The translations under genes were made by a program, and so were the position numbers. Under the pieces are notes generated by a model that saw nothing but the letters and a program-made list of their open reading frames with translations, searched no databases and had not been told where the DNA came from. DNA of 64,000 nucleotides from an uncultured Prevotellaceae bacterium (GTDB lineage Bacteria > Bacteroidota > Bacteroidia > Bacteroidales > Bacteroidaceae), in contig ONMA01000026.1 of the NCBI GenBank assembly GCA_900318815.1, positions 62,001 to 126,000 on the forward strand. Reading direction: 5' to 3'. Within the stretch, counting starts at the first letter, position 1, and every line of letters begins with the position of its first letter. This document shows positions 8,861 to 16,115 of the stretch, in pieces.

Positions 8861-11062
8861 ATGATAGGGATTTGGTTTAAAGAAGACATAGAATGCATAT
8901 TGGCTGAGCATCGTTACGTAGTGGTGACGGATGCCAATGGTGAGGGTGAGTTCCTGCTGAAATATCTTTCAGACGACATTAAGCAGCTACCCATCAGCAA
9001 TGAGTATAGCGAGATAGAGGCGAAATATCTGGCAGAGTCGAAGTATGTAGACAGTCCTGTGCTCTTCTATGTCGGAAAGAAAGCGGCGCAATTATCTTTC
9101 CTGCAGGAATATGTTCAAACAGGAGGATTGTTGGTTCTTGACGACATGGAGGTGTATATCAAGCAGAAACTGTTTGAAGCCACTGGCAAGAATACTCATC
9201 TGACCAAAGACCAGCTTCTGCTTGCCGCAAAACTTAGTGAAGGCAAGAATAAGAACTGGTGGCAGTCTGTTGCTGATGGTATTACTGAGCCACTGCGATT
9301 GGAGGACTGGTTGCTTGACTTCCTTCATGCACCAGCCGCAACCCGTCAGAAAATGGATGAAACGGTGTGGAATGTGTTCCGCAGTGAAGTGTATCGCCTT
9401 ATCGATAAACCTCAAACGGAACAGCCAGCCGAAGCGATGGCTCAGGAGGTCGTAAATGTCATCTTGCTCTCGTTAGCGGATAACTCGATTAATGGGCTTC
9501 TGCTGGAGGTCTATTACCAATGGGCTGACAGTACGGAGAAAATTGATACCTTGCGTAAGTATGCAGACAACTATGCACTTCCAGCAGACATCAATCCGTT
9601 GAAGGCTCATCCCAACCATCCTTTTGCAGCACTTGACCGCCAGTTGATGATGATGCTCAGCAATGCTATGAAGTTGCATCAAGACACGAAAGAATTGACC
9701 AAATTCCTTAAGCAGCGCACACAAGACAGAAAAGCCAAAGCGTTCAAGCCTCAGTGGTTGCAGAGTGTCTGGCTCCTTTGCACATTAAAGGTAGAAGGTC
9801 TTGGCGCCATCTCCACCTATCAAGATATCGCAACATATTATAGACAGCATTTTGCTGCCCTTGATACTGCCATGCGACGTATCTATACGGATTGGCTAAA
9901 CGATCCAGCAACCTTGCGTCCGCTACAAGAACACTATACCATCTTGAATAATGAACTGCTGACATGCTGGTTCAACATAAAAGACAATTATATCTCAATA
10001 CAGAAGGATATTGTAATCAATGCTCTTGCCGATGATAAACGTACAGCAGTAATAGTCTGTGACGGATTGCGCCTTGAAATAGCTGAAGCCGTTGTCAGTG
10101 CCATTACCGACAAGAATGTGAAGATTGATAGGAAAACAGATCTGTCGGTTCTGCCCTCTGTGACTGAGAACGGCATGAGTGCCTTGTTCGGATGTAGCGA
10201 GCCTACAACGAATGCCCAAAGCAGATTCAACACCTTGAAGTCGATTTATGATGATGTGACCATCATGCCGCTGAATATGTTGAATGACGGTGTTATCGCT
10301 CAGCGTCTTGTGCTCAACTATGGAGATATTGACGAAGTGGGTGAGAAAAAGCAAATGGGGGCTCTAAAGGATATTACGAACTACGAGCCAGAACTCAGAG
10401 AAAAGATAGCCCATCTGTTCAGACTTGGATATAACAAGATTGTTCTTACCACTGATCACGGCTTTGTTCTAACAGGTCTATTGGACGAGGCAGACAAAGA
10501 ACCACGTCCAGAAGGGAATGTCCAAAAAATCGAAGAACGCTATGTATTGTCGGAAGAGCCTCTGAAAGTTTCGAATCTGATAGAAAGGACTGGTCGTTAT
10601 TTCAGTAGTAACTATCAGTATTACGCCAAGACAGACAAACCGTTTAAGACAACAGGCAGGTATGGCTATTCTCATGGTGGATTCACGCCGCAGGAATGTA
10701 TTATTCCCGCCTATGAGTTGAATATTGAGACTAACAACTTGGCACTGAGAGTGATGATTTCCAACAAGAAGGAGCTTAAAGCTGTGACAGGAAACTATTT
10801 TACAGTAAAATTGCTTGCAGAAGGTTGCGAATCAGATCTTTTCCGCAATGAGCGTAAAGTAAAATTGTTACTTTATGCAGGCAGTAAATTGGTCATCGGG
10901 AATTTGATATACTCGATGAAACCTGGCGAGACAGTGAATGTAGAGTTTGAGTTAGCTCATGGCATTGACAAAGTTATTGTTGTGGATAAGGACACTTCCG
11001 AACAGATTGATAGCTGTGCCATCAACAAATCACTGTCAAGAGACATTGATGACCTATTTTAA
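8861..11062 (+). CDS. pglZ: BREX type 1 alkaline-phosphatase-like protein PglZ
   Basis: 733 residues. It carries the PglZ domain of the alkaline phosphatase superfamily: a metal-binding motif AVIVCDGLRLE with Asp near residue 401, and the paired downstream motif LTTDHGF with Asp/His near residues 532-533, followed by a conserved C-terminal GRYGYSHGGFTPQE segment. PglZ is one of the two defining BREX proteins, together with the BrxC ATPase (expected upstream, outside the window). Its biochemical role in phage exclusion is not settled; related proteins have nuclease or phosphodiesterase activity. ATG 8861 follows the previous stop by 5 bases. brxL begins 21 bases after its stop. Confidence 0.93.
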   Translation: MIGIWFKEDIECILAEHRYVVVTDANGEGEFLLKYLSDDIKQLPISNEYSEIEAKYLAESKYVDSPVLFYVGKKAAQLSFLQEYVQTGGLLVLDDMEVYIKQKLFEATGKNTHLTKDQLLLAAKLSEGKNKNWWQSVADGITEPLRLEDWLLDFLHAPAATRQKMDETVWNVFRSEVYRLIDKPQTEQPAEAMAQEVVNVILLSLADNSINGLLLEVYYQWADSTEKIDTLRKYADNYALPADINPLKAHPNHPFAALDRQLMMMLSNAMKLHQDTKELTKFLKQRTQDRKAKAFKPQWLQSVWLLCTLKVEGLGAISTYQDIATYYRQHFAALDTAMRRIYTDWLNDPATLRPLQEHYTILNNELLTCWFNIKDNYISIQKDIVINALADDKRTAVIVCDGLRLEIAEAVVSAITDKNVKIDRKTDLSVLPSVTENGMSALFGCSEPTTNAQSRFNTLKSIYDDVTIMPLNMLNDGVIAQRLVLNYGDIDEVGEKKQMGALKDITNYEPELREKIAHLFRLGYNKIVLTTDHGFVLTGLLDEADKEPRPEGNVQKIEERYVLSEEPLKVSNLIERTGRYFSSNYQYYAKTDKPFKTTGRYGYSHGGFTPQECIIPAYELNIETNNLALRVMISNKKELKAVTGNYFTVKLLAEGCESDLFRNERKVKLLLYAGSKLVIGNLIYSMKPGETVNVEFELAHGIDKVIVVDKDTSEQIDSCAINKSLSRDIDDLF

Positions 11063-11083
11063 TGATTAAAGACTACCAAGATT

Positions 11084-12979
11084 ATGATAGAGCTTGATTC
11101 TAAGTTGTTAGACCAATTCAAAGGTTATGTAGTCCGCAAGGATGTCGTCCGTTCTGTCAAGGGCGGTGCCAATGTTCCTGTCTTTGTACTGGAATACTTG
11201 CTTGCTAATTCTTGCAGCACGGATGATGAAGAAAAGATTCAGGAAGGAATTGATAATGTGAAACGTGTTTTGCACGACCATTATGTCAATCCAGATGGTG
11301 ATGCCAATATCTCGGAAGAGATTATCAGTCAGCATGAAAAGATGATGACGGGTGGAATATGGGCCATCATTGACATGGATTACGATTCAACCCAGATGAT
11401 AGGGAAAAAGATATTCCCCTTTGTGGTCAGCAAGGTACGCCCCATCCAACTTTCCAGTTTTGAGGAGGAAAGGATTTCTAGAGCCCGCAGCCTGTTCAAT
11501 AACGAAGAATGGCTTGATGTACTCCTTCGTAGCGGAGGATATGAACCAGAGTCTGAAGGAATGACTGACCGAATGAAGATGCTGTTGCTGTCTCGCTTCA
11601 TTCCATTAGTAGAGTCGAATTTCAATATGGCAGAACTTGGTCCACGTTCTTCTGGAAAGTCTTTCGTTTTCAAAGAACTTTCACCATACTCTATGCTTGT
11701 TAGTGGTGGTCAGGGAACGGCTGCCTCCCTGTTTGTCAACAACTCCAGTGGTCAGATTGGAGCAGTTGGTAGATGGGATGCCATTTGTTTTGACGAGTCA
11801 ACGGACGAATTGTTCAAAGATAAGGAGGTGGTTCCTCTGATGAAGGATTACATGGAAAGCGGCAGTTTCTCCAGAGCAGGAAAAGCAGGAGAGAAAGCGG
11901 CTAATGCATCCATCATCTTGAATGGCAATATCAATCAGCCAGTCGAGACGGTTTTACAGACATCGCATCTATTCTCCCCATTTTCGGATAAAATATGTAA
12001 CGATACCGCCTTCTTGGATCGTATTGGTTTCTTCCTCCCCGGCTGGGAGGTGATGAAGTTTGCTCCCTCAAACTTCACTAATCATTTCGGCTTTAGTACA
12101 GATTTCTTCAGTGAGTTCCTACATTCTCAGCGGAAGATGACCTATACAGATGCTATTGACAAATATTTCACACTTGGAGCACAGATGAAGCAGCGCGACA
12201 CGAAGCCTTCTGGCTTGATTAAACTTATGCATCCAGATGGAAACTTCACTAAGGAGGATGTACGCAAATATCTTGTTTGGGCAATTGAAATGCGTCGGCG
12301 TGTCAAAGAGCAATTGAAACGCATTGGCGGCATGGAATTTTGGGACACGAATTTCTCATATATAGATAAGGAAACACAGGAAGAGTATTTCGTTTCCGTT
12401 CCTGAAGAGCGTGGTACTAATCTGATAGAGGATGCACCACTTCAACCTGGCACATGCTACACGGCAACAAGTGACGGTGATAAGGTTTCTCTAATAAAAA
12501 TTGAGGTCATAACCATGCCGGGAAACGGAAAACTTACGGTGACGGGCAGCAGCTCCACAGAAGCCAAGGAAGATATAAAGAATACTTACAATTACATTCG
12601 CGCCAATGAAAGGGCTATCCTTTCTCAAAAGCACTCGTTGATGCACCTTGACGTAACAGTTCAAGTGACTGTTCTGTTGGGCGTTGGTGTTCATAAGGGA
12701 ATAGGTGGTGCAGTATTCGCAGCTATCGTATCTTCTGTGTTCGGACGTAACCTGAAATCAGGTCTTGGGGTTATCGGCAATATCAGCATTGGCGGTGCTA
12801 TTGAACGTGCCCTGAATTTCAACGACCGTGTATCAATGCTCTCCGAAAACGGTGCAAAGAATGTGCTTGTTCCAATGGATAATCTTGCAGAAATGGCTAC
12901 GCTTCCAGCAACAATCCTTGGCAAGACAGATATACCATTCTATGCCAATACACAGATGCTCATTCAAAAGATGATATAA
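11084..12979 (+). CDS. brxL: BREX type 1 Lon-like AAA+ protein BrxL
   Basis: 631 residues, typical BrxL length. It has an AAA+ core: Walker A GPRSSGKS at residues 186-193, Walker B ICFDES near residue 236, and a sensor-like ILNGNIN segment. A C-terminal Lon-protease-like domain begins near residue 520. In that domain the stretch corresponding to the Lon serine signature (PKDGPSAG) reads HKGIGGAV, and the stretch corresponding to the lysine (GGVKEK) reads GGAIER, so the Ser-Lys dyad is not recognisable. BrxL is needed for BREX exclusion and acts as a DNA-binding AAA+ ring in studied systems. It is the last core BREX gene of the operon; the next gene starts 36 bases later. Confidence 0.92.
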   Translation: MIELDSKLLDQFKGYVVRKDVVRSVKGGANVPVFVLEYLLANSCSTDDEEKIQEGIDNVKRVLHDHYVNPDGDANISEEIISQHEKMMTGGIWAIIDMDYDSTQMIGKKIFPFVVSKVRPIQLSSFEEERISRARSLFNNEEWLDVLLRSGGYEPESEGMTDRMKMLLLSRFIPLVESNFNMAELGPRSSGKSFVFKELSPYSMLVSGGQGTAASLFVNNSSGQIGAVGRWDAICFDESTDELFKDKEVVPLMKDYMESGSFSRAGKAGEKAANASIILNGNINQPVETVLQTSHLFSPFSDKICNDTAFLDRIGFFLPGWEVMKFAPSNFTNHFGFSTDFFSEFLHSQRKMTYTDAIDKYFTLGAQMKQRDTKPSGLIKLMHPDGNFTKEDVRKYLVWAIEMRRRVKEQLKRIGGMEFWDTNFSYIDKETQEEYFVSVPEERGTNLIEDAPLQPGTCYTATSDGDKVSLIKIEVITMPGNGKLTVTGSSSTEAKEDIKNTYNYIRANERAILSQKHSLMHLDVTVQVTVLLGVGVHKGIGGAVFAAIVSSVFGRNLKSGLGVIGNISIGGAIERALNFNDRVSMLSENGAKNVLVPMDNLAEMATLPATILGKTDIPFYANTQMLIQKMI

Positions 12980-13015
12980 TAAGTTTGGTTGTGACTGAAA
13001 TGAGAATAATATAGT

Positions 13016-14089
13016 ATGGAACAGCAATATTACGAAATCGCAAGTAATTTTAGCCCAGTCTTTAATATTGCTTTGGCTTTGCTGAAAGGAAGAGGTTGTG
13101 AAGAAATATGTTATACCATTTCTTCTGCAAAGATTTCTGTTGTTAATACAGAATATGACAACTGGAATGGCGGAACTTATGGATATACTGTGTATATAAG
13201 CCTATCCGTAAAACTATATACGTCATTCTCCGCAGAACAGATTTCCCATATGGAAAAAGTGATTTCAGAATCATTAAACGAAGCGATTAAGGGTAACAAT
13301 AATGACTATTTCATAGTCCAAATAGGCCCCACCTTAAGTAAAGAAGATCTTGATTGGTCTGTTATTGGCGGAATAAATGGGAAGGCTGTGCTCAAACAAA
13401 ATATAGAAACTGTTAGAAATATTATGGTGTCTGTAGCAACAGGGGGAAATCGAATTCAAGAAGTGGATGAAAGATATAAAAAACTCAATACTCAGATTAC
13501 CCGCGATTGTAAAAGATTGAATCTCACATATAATAATCCTTATTCTAATTTGTGGGAATGGTACGGAAAGTGGAAAGCGGATTTTCCAACCTATCAAGAA
13601 CGTCGGACTTACATCAATGAACTCTTTGCTCCGACTTTGTCATATTTTGATGATACAGAGAACTATAATAGTATTGAAACGTTTGTAGAGTTGGATGACT
13701 GGGAAAGAATCCGTAGAACAGTTACAAAGATAAAGAGAGATAGTAGTATCGCAAAAAATGAAGAAGATTTTCAATCAATAGGTTTGTTGTGCCGTGAAGT
13801 GATTATTTCTTTAGCGCAAGCAGTGTATAATCCTGTCGTTCATGGTACAGAAGATGAAAAAGGTGTGATTATCGGGGAAACAGATGCTGTTAGAATGATA
13901 GGGAATTACATTAGCATTGAATTATCTGGTAGTTCAAATGACGAGCTTAGGGCATATGCTAAGAACACTAACAAATTGGCAAACAGACTTACTCACGAAA
14001 GAAATGCCACAAAAAAAGATATGCTCTTGTCTATTTCATCAACAATTGCACTAATAAACTTTATCGGTATAATTGCAGGTAAGTATTGA
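13016..14089 (+). CDS. Abortive-infection-like protein with HEPN-like C-terminal helical domain
   Basis: 357 residues. The N-terminal 130 residues are a mixed alpha/beta region I do not recognise. The C-terminal ~110 residues follow the pattern of a helical domain common at the end of Abi/defence proteins: FQSIGLLCREVIISLAQAVY, a linker, an AVRMIGNYI helix, then ANRLTHERNATKKDM and a final hydrophobic helix. The THERNAT segment resembles the R-H containing motif of HEPN ribonuclease-like domains, but the canonical Rx4-6H spacing is not exact. It is the last gene before a hairpin terminator, 36 bases after brxL, so it is probably a BREX-associated accessory. Abi function is inferred from domain pattern and place, not proven. 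Confidence 0.5.
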   Translation: MEQQYYEIASNFSPVFNIALALLKGRGCEEICYTISSAKISVVNTEYDNWNGGTYGYTVYISLSVKLYTSFSAEQISHMEKVISESLNEAIKGNNNDYFIVQIGPTLSKEDLDWSVIGGINGKAVLKQNIETVRNIMVSVATGGNRIQEVDERYKKLNTQITRDCKRLNLTYNNPYSNLWEWYGKWKADFPTYQERRTYINELFAPTLSYFDDTENYNSIETFVELDDWERIRRTVTKIKRDSSIAKNEEDFQSIGLLCREVIISLAQAVYNPVVHGTEDEKGVIIGETDAVRMIGNYISIELSGSSNDELRAYAKNTNKLANRLTHERNATKKDMLLSISSTIALINFIGIIAGKY

Positions 14090-14133
14090 GTGAATACTAT
14101 TTTTCAGAACAGGATTTAGATGATTGACAAACT

Positions 14134-14178
14134 AAAACCGACTAGCAACAACGCATAATTGCTGTCAGTCGGCTTTTC
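14134..14178 (+). terminator. Hairpin terminator of the BREX operon
   Basis: Outer stem CCGACT (14138-14143) pairs with AGTCGG (14167-14172), with inner GCAA/TTGC pairing, followed by a short CTTTT run. It sits 45 bases after the Abi-like gene and closes the + strand operon. The next 135 bases hold no gene I can support. Confidence 0.6.
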
Positions 14179-14314
14179 ATATCAGACTAAACGGAATATC
14201 AGTGGGCTAACCGTTTCAAAACGCCCCAAAAAATCTATTTGGAATAACATTAGAAGGGTTCGCTACAACTAGCTATTGTTACGGCATAGGCAGAAGGGAA
14301 AATATAATCAAAGG

Positions 14315-14710
14315 TTACTTCCGCTTGCCATCCTTGGCTTTTTCTTTGGTCTCTTTCTTACGCTCCTTCATGTACTCTCGGTACTCTTTGACTGGCATAG
14401 GCATAACTTCCAGATTAGAGAACATAAAGTCGATACCATCAAGCTCCATCATGACCTCAGCATTGTCGTTGTAGTAGGCATGAACATAGCGGTTGATGTT
14501 CTGCTGCTTCTGAAGGATGGCATTGTCTCGGGCGATGAAGAACAACAGTCCGAGACTAATCAGCCAGACTGACCATGCAACAGTCTTGAAGAACCCTCGT
14601 ACATGCTTGCTGGAGTAGAAGCACTTGAAGCAGTACCAAGGGTACAGATATAGCGAGTTCAGCAGTGCCTTTTTTGTCCTGCATAGAAAAATGGTTCTCC
14701 AATAATGCAT
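14315..14710 (-). CDS. Small membrane-anchored hypothetical protein
   Basis: 131 residues from ATG 14710. It has one clear membrane helix (VAWSVWLISLGLLFFIA) in the middle, an aromatic/cysteine-rich N-terminal part (LYPWYCFKCFYSS) and a strongly charged Lys/Glu-rich tail. The frame is continuous, with no stop, with the end of the dead toxin gene upstream, so the start is uncertain; no good ribosome-binding site precedes ATG 14710. It may be an independent gene or read-through from the broken toxin reading frame. Function unknown. Confidence 0.45.
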   Translation of the reverse strand: MHYWRTIFLCRTKKALLNSLYLYPWYCFKCFYSSKHVRGFFKTVAWSVWLISLGLLFFIARDNAILQKQQNINRYVHAYYNDNAEVMMELDGIDFMFSNLEVMPMPVKEYREYMKERKKETKEKAKDGKRK

Positions 14711-14719
14711 GTTCTTGTC

Positions 14720-14992
14720 GAACAGGTCGTAGTAAGTGTCTGCATTATTCATCAACCACACAAGTTCCCATTCGTTCTAGTACAAGACAATAAGCCTGTC
14801 TGGAGTGATGTGGCACTCCCAGTAGCCCTCGTACTGACTGTAAAGGATGTGTGGCCTATACTTTTCCGGGAGTTCGCCCTCAGTTGACAGGATGTTGAGG
14901 ACTTCTGTCAGCAACTGCTCGTCGTAGTCCCGTTTGAGGCAACGCTTCAGCGAACACCTGAACTCACCAGTGTAGCGCAGTGTGTACTTCAT
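14720..14992 (-). pseudogene. YafQ-type mRNA interferase toxin, inactivated
   Basis: Starts at ATG 14992 with MKYTLRYTGEF and follows the RelE/YafQ family through YRPHIL, EGYWECHITPD and a final DLF. An in-frame TAG at 14777-14779 interrupts it after LIVLY; the homology resumes directly behind it (NEWELVWL..TYYDLF) with exactly the spacing expected of intact relatives. Two further active-site changes are visible relative to E. coli YafQ: Trp after the PD motif is Arg, and the catalytic His of the THxxLF motif is Tyr. The ATG overlaps the stop of the antitoxin remnant (ATGA), the usual toxin-antitoxin layout. A dead toxin. Confidence 0.75.
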
Positions 14993-15190
14993 GCCCTGCA
15001 CTGCTTTGTCAAGTCCTCAACGCTACTGGCCTTATAGACGCACATGCTTAATGTCGTCGATGGTGCGGTCCATGCCCGTCTTGGTCTGTCGCTTTAAGGT
15101 GACGCTGGTGACGCCACACAAGAGGCTGAGGGCCTGCCGTATCAGGTCAAACATGGAAACATCCTCTATTGAAACTGTCAGTTGTGTCAT
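14989..15190 (-). pseudogene. Antitoxin partner of the YafQ-like toxin, frameshifted
   Basis: From ATG 15190 the frame reads MTQLTVSIEDVSMF and continues to a stop at 15032-15034. Shifting by one base at about 15037 restores a family-like tail, VYKASSVEDLTKQCRA, ending in a TGA that overlaps the toxin start. So one base was gained or lost. Intact antitoxins of this type autorepress their operon and block the toxin. Both genes of the pair are damaged, consistent with joint decay. Confidence 0.7.
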
Positions 15191-15339
15191 ATTCGTCTGA
15201 TATTTCCAATAATCGACGGCGAAATTACTCTAACTTAGGCACATCACCAAACAATTTATATTAAAAAAGGTATTTTTTTCCTGTATATTCTTTGCCCTTT
15301 ACGAGAAAATGCTATATTATGCACGCATAATTATCACTT

Positions 15340-15594
15340 ATGAATGACAAGATAAGAGTTAGAAAAAACAAGTCCTTTGTTGACTTGACGTTGGATCATG
15401 GCAGTTTCAATGATATTATTGGTACAAACGGATGTGGCATATCCATCATCTAAGAAGCTATACTATGGGTGCATTGGCTTTCACCCAATGAAATTGACTT
15501 TTTTTTCATCTGTCGTTTAGGATCGTATTATTTGGAGGTTATAAGGTCTCTTGCGGCTTGCCACGGTCAAGATGGTGAATGCATCGAAGATTAA
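15340..15594 (+). pseudogene. Remnant of the N-terminus of an AAA ATPase gene
   Basis: From ATG 15340 the frame encodes 37 residues ending NDIIGTNGCGISII, then TAA at 15451-15453. Beyond the stop the same frame goes on with EAILWVHWLSPNEIDFF to a second stop at 15592-15594. The order (GTNGCGxS, then xxEAILW) is that of a Walker A motif and following helix, with the essential Lys replaced by Ile. The rest of the ATPase gene is missing. Similarity is judged by eye over a short stretch. Confidence 0.5.
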
Positions 15595-15648
15595 GAGCTG
15601 CATAGGTGGCTCGGTGTGCATCAAAAACAAGTTCTGAGAAAAAAGTAT

Positions 15649-16036
15649 AAAAATGGCTCGAACCATCACCTTTACACTTAAACTGATGATTATAAGAAAA
15701 TTAGAGGGTGATGGTATACTGCCTTAACCATCACCCAACCGTCACCTTTCTATGATAGGAAGCAGTAAGTTTCCAAGGAGGTAACTGGCAGTATACATTT
15801 ATGTAACCATCGGTATCTTCCGTAGATACCGCATTCTTGAAAGAATCAAGATATGCAGAACAAGCAATCAGGGCGTATGACAAATTTATGGTCATGAACA
15901 TGGTATTTGGGCAGAAGGTGACGGTTGGGTGACGGTTGGGTGACGGTTGGGTGATGGTTGGAATGGCATACCATCACCCTTTAACTTACTGACTATCAAA
16001 AAGTAAAGTGCAAAGGTGACGGTTCGAGCCATTTTT
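15649..16036. repeat. Large imperfect inverted repeat upstream of the vapE-like gene
   Basis: Arm 15649-15679 and arm 16006-16036 are inverted copies matching at 29 of 31 positions. Inside them, AGGGTGATGGTAT (about 15704-15717) pairs with ATACCATCACCCT (15968-15980), and further in, the CAACCGTCACC-type motifs of the left arm (15728-15747) are inverted copies of the tandem GGTGACGGTTG units of the right arm. The whole forms a nested palindrome around about 160 unique bases. It ends about 25 bases before the promoter of the primase-helicase gene. Confidence 0.8.
15917..15961. repeat. 11-bp direct repeats (GGTGACGGTTG x4), iteron-like
   Basis: Three exact head-to-tail copies of GGTGACGGTTG (15917-15949) and a fourth with one change (GGTGATGGTTG, 15950-15960). 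Inverted copies of the same motif occur in the left arm at 15728-15747, and single GGTGACGGTT copies occur at 16015-16024. An 11-bp period puts each copy on the same helix face, as for iterons or operator arrays. The adjacent gene encodes a VapE-type primase-helicase, so an origin role is possible but unproven. Confidence 0.7.
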
Positions 16037-16061
16037 CAAGAAAATTTTTCAAGAAAAAAGC

Positions 16062-16092
16062 TTGCACATCTCGGGAATTTTTCGTACCTTTG
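16062..16092 (+). promoter_or_regulatory. Bacteroidota-type promoter of the vapE-like gene
   Basis: -33 element TTGC (16062-16065), 19-base spacer, -7 element TACCTTTG (16085-16092). The predicted transcript starts near 16098, so translation must begin at ATG 16116 and not at an in-frame ATG 16062 that lies inside the promoter. Confidence 0.7.
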
Positions 16093-16115
16093 CCTTCAAG
16101 ACTAAACTACGCATT

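Noticed and set aside
14100..14330. tRNA or attachment site at the end of the BREX block
   Set aside because: No cloverleaf or tRNA 3' end could be drawn, and no matching direct repeat was found at another position in the window.
15917..15961. Possible CRISPR-like repeats
   Set aside because: 11-bp head-to-tail units with no spacers; better described as iteron-like direct repeats.
16062..16115. Upstream start for the primase-helicase (MHISGIF...)
   Set aside because: The ATG lies within the -33/-7 promoter and would precede the predicted transcription start; ATG 16116 starts the family-like N-terminus.
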